From NCBI GenBank assembly GCA_026193435.1, contig JAPHUN010000179.1, forward strand, positions 1 to 14,634: a stretch of DNA of 14,634 nt, given 5' to 3'. The DNA is from Chlorobium sp. (GTDB taxonomy: Bacteria; Bacteroidota; Chlorobiia; Chlorobiales; Chlorobiaceae). The notes beneath the pieces are model-generated. The model was not told where the DNA came from. It saw nothing but the letters and a program-made list of their open reading frames with translations, and did no database searches. Below are positions 13,258 through 14,634 of this stretch, piece after piece; the first letter of the stretch is position 1, and every line of letters begins with the position of its first letter. Made by a program: the position numbers and the translations under genes.

Positions 13258-14634
13258 ATGTCATCAGAACGTGCCGGCAGAAGCACCTGGAAATCAAGGA
13301 GCGGCTTTATTCTCGCGGCAATAGGCTCAGCCGTCGGTCTGGGCAATATCTGGAGGTTTTCCTACCTGACCTATGAGAACGGAGGAGGAGCTTTCCTTAT
13401 TCCCTACCTCGTCGCACTCTTGACTGCAGGCATACCCCTGCTCATTCTCGAGTTCGGTATCGGGCATGAACGGATCGGCAGTGCTCCCCTCGCGTTCAGG
13501 AAAATCGGAAGGAGATGGGAGTGGCTTGGATGGTGGCCTCTCATGTTTACCATGTTCGGTATCGTGCTCTACTATGCTGTTGTCATTGCCTGGTGCATCG
13601 ACTTCATCTTCTACTCCATCAACCTTTCCTGGGGGGACGATCCCGAAGCCTTCTTTTTCCAGTCCTTTCTGAATCTCAGTTCCTCTCCTGCTGAAATCGG
13701 CAGCATCCAGACGCCCATACTTGCCGGACTGCTTGTCGTCTGGCTGATAACCTGGGGAATCAGCGTCAGGGGCGTAAGCCGGGGCGTGGAGCTGGCCAAC
13801 AGGATCTTCATGCCTCTGTTGCTGATCCTGACGCTGATACTCGTGTTCTGGTCGGTCACGCTCGAAGGAGCTATGGTCGGTATTGCCGCCTATCTGCAGC
13901 CGGATTTCACAAAGCTGGCCGATCCGATGGTCTGGATCAGCGCCTACGGCCAGATATTCTTTACCCTGAGCCTTGGTTTCGGTATCATGATCGCCTATGC
14001 AAGCTACATGCCGCAAAACGCCAACATGACCGGCAGCGCTTTGATTACCGCACTGGCCAACAGCGGGTTTTCGCTTCTGTCCGGTTTCGGTGTATTCGCG
14101 GTTCTCGGGTTCATGTCTGTAAGCCAGAACCAGCCTCTCGACGAGGTTGTCAGGGAGAGTATCGGTCTGGCCTTTGTCGCCTATCCTAAAGCTATATCCC
14201 TGATCGGCGACGCGGGACCGCTTTTCGGAATGCTCTTCTTCCTGAGCCTCACGGTTGCCGGAATATCCTCCTCGATATCCATTGTCGAGGCCTTTGTGTC
14301 AGGAGCCGAAGACAAGTTCGGCATCAACCGGAAAATGCTGTCGACGGTGCTCTGTTTTCTTGGATTTGTCGGGGGGATCATTTTTACCACCAACGGAGGA
14401 TTGTTCTGGCTCGATATTGTCGATCACTTCATCAACAACTACGGGCTGGTGGTTGCTGGCCTGCTCGAATGCATCGTGGTTGGATGGTTTTTCAACATCG
14501 ATATCATCAGAAAGCATCTCAACAAGGTATCGAAGATACAGCTCGGGACATGGTGGAACTGGGTCATCAAACTCTGCCTGCCCTTGTTCCTTTCCGTGAT
14601 TCTCCTCAACCAGCTTGTCAGGGAACTGCTCACC
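13258..14634 (+). CDS. Sodium:neurotransmitter symporter (NSS/SNF) family transporter, 3' end beyond window
   Basis: The frame is open from ATG 13258 to the right edge (459 codons, no stop). AGGA at 13250-13253 lies just upstream. TM1 carries the family hallmark AIGSAVGLGNIWRF (21-34) followed by ENGGGAFLIPY (40-50), the unwound helix that binds sodium and substrate in LeuT-like proteins. The TM6 region has the pattern FFTLSLGFGIMIAYASYM. Bacterial NSS proteins take up amino acids, often tryptophan, tyrosine, leucine or other neutral ones, driven by sodium; the substrate cannot be told here. It is an integral inner-membrane protein with about 11-12 helices. Most of the helices are visible before the edge. 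It is probably independent of the cooS cluster, with 82 nt and a possible terminator between them. Confidence 0.95.
   Translation, partial: MSSERAGRSTWKSRSGFILAAIGSAVGLGNIWRFSYLTYENGGGAFLIPYLVALLTAGIPLLILEFGIGHERIGSAPLAFRKIGRRWEWLGWWPLMFTMFGIVLYYAVVIAWCIDFIFYSINLSWGDDPEAFFFQSFLNLSSSPAEIGSIQTPILAGLLVVWLITWGISVRGVSRGVELANRIFMPLLLILTLILVFWSVTLEGAMVGIAAYLQPDFTKLADPMVWISAYGQIFFTLSLGFGIMIAYASYMPQNANMTGSALITALANSGFSLLSGFGVFAVLGFMSVSQNQPLDEVVRESIGLAFVAYPKAISLIGDAGPLFGMLFFLSLTVAGISSSISIVEAFVSGAEDKFGINRKMLSTVLCFLGFVGGIIFTTNGGLFWLDIVDHFINNYGLVVAGLLECIVVGWFFNIDIIRKHLNKVSKIQLGTWWNWVIKLCLPLFLSVILLNQLVRELLT

Noticed and set aside
13327..14016. Minus-strand open frame of 229 codons under the symporter
   Set aside because: The plus strand encodes a clear NSS transporter open from 13258 to the edge; the antisense product is a low-complexity polar shadow.
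1..14634. CRISPR array, transposase or phage genes
   Set aside because: I saw no regularly spaced direct repeats and no transposase, integrase or phage structural motifs in any frame.

Overview
The window looks like chromosomal DNA of a green sulfur bacterium (Chlorobiaceae: Chlorobium, Prosthecochloris or a relative). This rests on gene content: a GTP-type PEP carboxykinase, a DsrE2-type sulfur-carrier protein, dodecin, and anaerobic CODH-like genes. A Bacteroidetes/Chlorobi-style promoter (TTTG, 20 nt, TAnnTTTG) sits upstream of the tRNA, and many starts have weak Shine-Dalgarno sequences. The lineage call is inference; no rRNA or housekeeping marker is present to prove it.

Layout. Positions 1-100 hold a terminator for an upstream gene. 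A minus-strand tRNA-Thr(CGU) follows, then a TlpA-like thiol-disulfide lipoprotein and pckG, closed by one or two tandem terminators. Positions 2905-3258 are non-coding and contain a 144-nt repeat with terminal inverted repeats. Next come a small Cys-rich DUF6485-type protein (plus strand) and dodecin (minus strand), which converge.

From about 4 kb to 13.2 kb there is a one-directional accessory cluster: DsrE2-like protein, CooC-like nickel-insertion ATPase, a Tat-exported lipoprotein substrate-binding protein, a TauC/SsuC-type permease, two SsuB/NrtD-type ATPases, a diheme cytochrome c lipoprotein, a CooS-family protein, and a small Cys-rich protein. A sodium:neurotransmitter-symporter family transporter follows and runs off the right edge.

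The cluster is the part worth attention. The CooS-like protein keeps the B- and D-cluster cysteines and nearly all cluster-C ligands, but carries Asp376 where true CODHs have a cysteine (Cys333 in Carboxydothermus CooS-II). This is the kind of lesion reported for the deviant CooS-V of C. hydrogenoformans, which holds an Fe-S-O hybrid cluster and is not a CO dehydrogenase. The two ABC ATPases are complementary half-broken subunits. One lacks the Walker-B glutamate (Gly185) and the H-loop histidine (Ser218) but has a canonical LSGGM signature. The other has intact Walker B and H-loop but a degenerate signature (ISVGM). Paired as a heterodimer they would give one normal and one degenerate ATP site, a design well known in asymmetric ABC exporters but unusual for a Nrt/Tau/Ssu-type importer.

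My reading, as inference, is a dedicated uptake-and-redox module: an asymmetric oxyanion/sulfonate-type importer feeding or serving a CODH-fold enzyme of altered chemistry, with CooC for maturation and a periplasmic diheme cytochrome. Between its genes lie a second, inverted copy of the 144-nt repeat, a three-tier stem-loop before the permease, and a pair of near-identical 13-bp palindromes before the binding protein.
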